Part shown: positions 7,543 to 9,872 of the stretch, in pieces | Numbering within the stretch: the stretch's first letter is position 1 | Layout of the letters: each line of letters opens with the position of its first letter | Source: Candidatus Latescibacterota bacterium | Lineage (GTDB): Bacteria; JAAXHH01; JABIQT01 | NCBI GenBank assembly: GCA_018667995.1 | Contig: JABIQT010001065.1 | Location: 1 to 9,872 of the forward strand | Direction: 5' to 3' | Length of the DNA stretch: 9,872 bases | The notes under the pieces: generated by a model | The model's input: the letters and a program-made list of their open reading frames with translations, nothing else | What the model was told of the DNA's origin: nothing | The model's database searches: none | Translations under genes and position numbers: made by a program

Positions 7543-7570
7543 GGCTGGAGCCGCTCGCTCGGGTCAGGCC
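7543..7570. terminator. Imperfect hairpin between convergent genes, possible bidirectional terminator
   Basis: An 11-nt arm at 7543-7553 pairs with 7560-7570 around a 6-nt loop: eight Watson-Crick pairs, one G-T and two mismatches. It spans the whole 23-nt gap between the response regulator stop (7540) and the convergent hydrolase stop (7564-7566). Neither side has a clear run of T, so a classical intrinsic terminator is not demonstrated. Position is the main argument. Confidence 0.3.
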
Positions 7571-8316
7571 GGGTTCAACAGTTCCTGGCTTTCGATTGTG
7601 GGGCACCAGAACTTCTCGATGTACCCTATCACCAATTTTGTTCCTTCGGCATGATCTACGTAGGGTGGCATAGCTGGATTGTACATCGTATCCGTAAGAT
7701 CCCTGATCAAGGCCACATGAATACCCCACCTCACCATCTGTTTGATGGCGAATGATCTCTCCAGCACGCACATATTGGTATGAACACCCATAATCAGTAG
7801 CTTATCAATGCCTCTATTCTTCAAGAGGCTGTAGACCTCCCTGCCATCGTCAGAAATCACATCACATTGATGGTCGATCTCAATCGAGCCGTGTTGCTGT
7901 CGCCACGCTGCTACGGGAGACGCCTCTCCCGTATCGGAGCCCTGATCTGAGTCATCAATGGGCAACGGTGGGTCTGGGTGCTCGAGATTTTCCGGTGGGA
8001 GAACGGGCGTTATCTTCAGAATTCGTTGTCGTGACGGCGTGTCATCGTAGTATTCCATGGTTCCAGACGGAGCATGGATAATCTGAAGTCCATTCGCGCG
8101 GGATGCTTGAACGACTTGGTTCATGCGCGTCACCATCGCGTTCAGTCGTTCCCGGGCCCCCCGACACCAATGGTTGTCCCATACGTCGCAGACCAGAAGG
8201 GCTGCTTCGTTGGTGGGTATCTCCACGTGCTTCTGTTTTGATTCCCAGATGTGGTATCCATCGGTCTGAACCAACTCCTGGCGCTGCAACGCCAACTTCA
8301 GACTATCTGTACCCAT
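7564..8316 (-). CDS. Isochorismatase-like cysteine hydrolase
   Basis: A 250-residue protein of the isochorismatase/nicotinamidase fold, whose members cleave amides, carbamates or vinyl ethers through a Cys nucleophile. Seen: catalytic Asp D44 in 'LLVCDVWDNHWC', and 'IMGVHTNMCVLERSF' with the cis-peptide region and nucleophile C183, followed by 'LIRDLTDTMYNP'. The N-terminal 'LALQRQ' strand precedes the fold. The third triad residue, usually Lys, is not evident: in an ungapped alignment the position falls on Gln in 'DHQCDVISD' and no Lys lies close by. The 'CD.WD.HWC' plus 'GVHTNMCVL' combination recalls an uncharacterised clade common in Planctomycetota-like genomes (memory). The ATG at 8316 is preferred over a GTG at 8385, which would overlap the upstream dehydratase gene. 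It is 43 nt downstream of that gene, probably co-transcribed. Substrate unknown. Confidence 0.85.
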   Translation of the reverse strand: MGTDSLKLALQRQELVQTDGYHIWESKQKHVEIPTNEAALLVCDVWDNHWCRGARERLNAMVTRMNQVVQASRANGLQIIHAPSGTMEYYDDTPSRQRILKITPVLPPENLEHPDPPLPIDDSDQGSDTGEASPVAAWRQQHGSIEIDHQCDVISDDGREVYSLLKNRGIDKLLIMGVHTNMCVLERSFAIKQMVRWGIHVALIRDLTDTMYNPAMPPYVDHAEGTKLVIGYIEKFWCPTIESQELLNPA

Positions 8317-8359
8317 CTCTTTAGACCTTTGCTGTGACTTTCGTACCCTGGGACCTGAT

Positions 8360-9872
8360 CTATACGAGGAAATCGAGATCTGCACCCATATTGGCTTGAT
8401 TTACGTGCTCCGCATAGAGTCGGCGCCATCCCCTCTTCGGAGAACTGGGAGGTTCGAATGTCTCGCGCCTTAGGCGCAACTCTTCATCAGAGATCTCTAC
8501 ATCGATTCTCCGATCGGCGACGGACAGTTTGACCATGTCACCGTTCCGCACCAGCGCGAGTGGTCCCCCCACTGCTGATTCCGGCGCGCAATGGAGTACC
8601 ACTGTACCGTACGCGGTACCACTCATTCGTGCGTCCGAAACACGTACCATATCCGTAGTGCCCGTGGCAGCCAGATAACGTGGAATCGGCATATAGCCTG
8701 CCTCGGGCATACCCGAACCTACCGGCCCGGCATTCCTCAGAATCAGGACATGATTCGGCGTAATCCCAAGCGTTGGATCGTCAATTCGCTTGGCCAGGTC
8801 TTCAGGAGAATCAAATACGACCGCAGGACCTCGGTGGTTCACAAGGCTTGGTGTCGCTGCCGACTTCTTTATCACGGCACCATCGGGCGCAAGATTGCCT
8901 TTCAGTATAACCAGTGATTCTGTCGGTCCCAACGGTCGTGCTACAGAATGAATGACCTCTTGCCATTCGGGAGGTTCAGCTACCGTTGACACTAATGTCC
9001 CCAATGTATCCCCAGTTACCGTAATTGCCTCCAGATCAAGAAGGGATTGGAGGGCTCTCAAGAGGCATGGGATTCCACCAGCGGCGTGCAGATCTTCCAT
9101 ATAGAAACGCCCTGACGGCTTGCAGTCAATCAGCAGGGGAACCCGCTGGGCTATTCGGTTGAAGTCTTCGAGCGAAAGTTCTACTGAGGCCCTCCGTGCT
9201 ATTGCAATCAGGTGAATGACTGCATTTGTCGATCCCCCCATTGCGATCAGAACCGTGATTGCATTGAGAAACGCGCTTCTGGTCATAACCTCTCGGGGTT
9301 TAGATCCCTTACTTGCCATCATCACGGCATGTCGACCGCTCGCCACAGCATGGCGAAGCCGATCCCCGGAACCGGACGGAGCTGCCGCTCCTCCAGGCAG
9401 CATCATGCCGAGGGCTTCCGTAACACCGGCCATTGTTGATGCCGTGCCCATGACCATGCAGGTGCCTCCGGTGGGACATAGGGATTGTTCCACTTCATCT
9501 ATCTGATCTTCATCAATCTCACCAGCTCGAAATCGCATCCAGTATCGACGACAATCTGTGCAGGCGCCGATACGATCGCCTTGCCAGCTTCCGGTGCGCA
9601 TGGGACCAGTTACCACAGATATGGCAGGAATATTCGCCGATGCTGCGGCCATGAGTTGCGCCGGCACTGTTTTGTCACACCCGCCGACGAGCACTACCGC
9701 ATCCATTGGTTGTGCCCGCATCATCTCCTCAGTGTCCATTGCGAGAAGATTGCGGTACATCATGGTGGTAGGGGAAAATAGAATCTCAGCAAGGGAAATC
9801 GTCGGGAAGACGAGTGGCATACCGCCAGCCTCAAGAATACCGCGTTTGACAGCGTCGATTATGGCGGGCATG
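8360..9872 (-). CDS. IlvD/Edd-family dehydratase, likely aldonate (sugar-acid) dehydratase, 5' end outside the window
   Basis: About 503 residues of a [Fe-S] dehydratase that removes water from dihydroxy acids or sugar acids to give 2-keto-3-deoxy products. Counted from the Met codon at 9871: C65 in 'GGCDKTVPA' and C138 in 'CPTGGTCMVMGTAS' are cluster ligands, 73 residues apart, as in characterised pentonate dehydratases. 'CTDCRRYW' (104-111) and 'VSDARMSGTAYGT' (411-423, with the catalytic Ser at 417) also fit the sugar-acid branch rather than branched-chain amino acid IlvD. 'FPTISLAE' and 'PTTMMYRNLLAMDTEEM' resemble L-arabinonate and xylonate dehydratases. The first cluster cysteine and roughly 60 N-terminal residues lie beyond the right edge, so 9871 is an internal Met and not the start. 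It ends with TAG at 8360-8362, 43 nt before the hydrolase gene. Exact sugar acid unknown. Confidence 0.9.
   Translation of the reverse strand, partial: MPAIIDAVKRGILEAGGMPLVFPTISLAEILFSPTTMMYRNLLAMDTEEMMRAQPMDAVVLVGGCDKTVPAQLMAAASANIPAISVVTGPMRTGSWQGDRIGACTDCRRYWMRFRAGEIDEDQIDEVEQSLCPTGGTCMVMGTASTMAGVTEALGMMLPGGAAAPSGSGDRLRHAVASGRHAVMMASKGSKPREVMTRSAFLNAITVLIAMGGSTNAVIHLIAIARRASVELSLEDFNRIAQRVPLLIDCKPSGRFYMEDLHAAGGIPCLLRALQSLLDLEAITVTGDTLGTLVSTVAEPPEWQEVIHSVARPLGPTESLVILKGNLAPDGAVIKKSAATPSLVNHRGPAVVFDSPEDLAKRIDDPTLGITPNHVLILRNAGPVGSGMPEAGYMPIPRYLAATGTTDMVRVSDARMSGTAYGTVVLHCAPESAVGGPLALVRNGDMVKLSVADRRIDVEISDEELRLRRETFEPPSSPKRGWRRLYAEHVNQANMGADLDFLV

Noticed and set aside
7199-7771. Minus-strand 190-residue open frame across the response regulator and the convergent hydrolase end
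   Set aside because: It crosses two well-supported genes in other frames and has no domain signature.
8317-8385. GTG start at 8385 for the isochorismatase-like gene
   Set aside because: It would overlap the end of the dehydratase gene and add 23 basic residues of low similarity to the family; the ATG at 8316 fits better, though the GTG cannot be strictly excluded.
8592-8625. Repeated GTACC elements in the dehydratase gene (gtaccact .. gtaccgtacgcggtaccact)
   Set aside because: They lie within conserved coding sequence (the MSGTAYGTVVLH region) and are explained by codons for that motif.

Overview
The window is a bacterial chromosomal segment, densely coded, with mid-range GC by eye. It has nine protein genes and no RNA genes, insertion sequences, phage genes or CRISPR. 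Every protein belongs to a family I recognise. The combination is several sugar-acid-type dehydratases and dehydrogenases, a short Ldh-type oxidoreductase, an 'HWC'-type isochorismatase-like hydrolase and a NarL-type two-component pair. This resembles large-genome environmental bacteria that degrade carbohydrates (Planctomycetota, Poribacteria, Latescibacterota or Chloroflexota-like lineages). That placement is an impression from protein style, not a demonstrated assignment.

Layout. Positions 1-5029 hold five minus-strand genes in a probable operon, in transcription order: a fused double-ATPase ECF transporter subunit (5029-3341), the ECF transmembrane T subunit (3328-2582), an Ldh_2-family NAD(P) oxidoreductase (2530-1523), an extended-SDR NAD-dependent epimerase/dehydratase (1431-439), and the N-terminal part of an enolase-superfamily (mandelate racemase-type) dehydratase that runs off the left edge (418-1). 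Gaps are 12, 51, 91 and 20 nt. Across a short divergent intergenic region lies a plus-strand pair: a REC-GAF-HisKA_3-HATPase sensor kinase (5190-6890) and a NarL/FixJ response regulator (6887-7540), overlapping by ATGA. Two further minus-strand genes converge on them: the 5'-truncated IlvD/Edd dehydratase (9872-8360) and an isochorismatase-like cysteine hydrolase (8316-7564).

How it may work together (inference). The ECF energising module would power uptake through a substrate-binding S subunit, which is not in the window. The oxidoreductases and the enolase- and IlvD-type dehydratases suit oxidation and dehydration of sugars or sugar acids to 2-keto-3-deoxy acids. The two-component system is divergently transcribed from the transporter operon and could regulate it. 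A perfect 17-nt palindrome (5062-5078) sits in the shared promoter region and overlaps the likely -10 element of the kinase gene.

Points most worth a second look: the D-to-E change at the phospho-acceptor of the kinase's receiver domain, the palindrome in the divergent promoter, the ECF module without an S component, an Ldh_2 protein lacking about 20 residues of the usual insert, and an isochorismatase-like protein with no lysine at the expected catalytic position. I did not find a clearly new multi-gene defence or mobile system.
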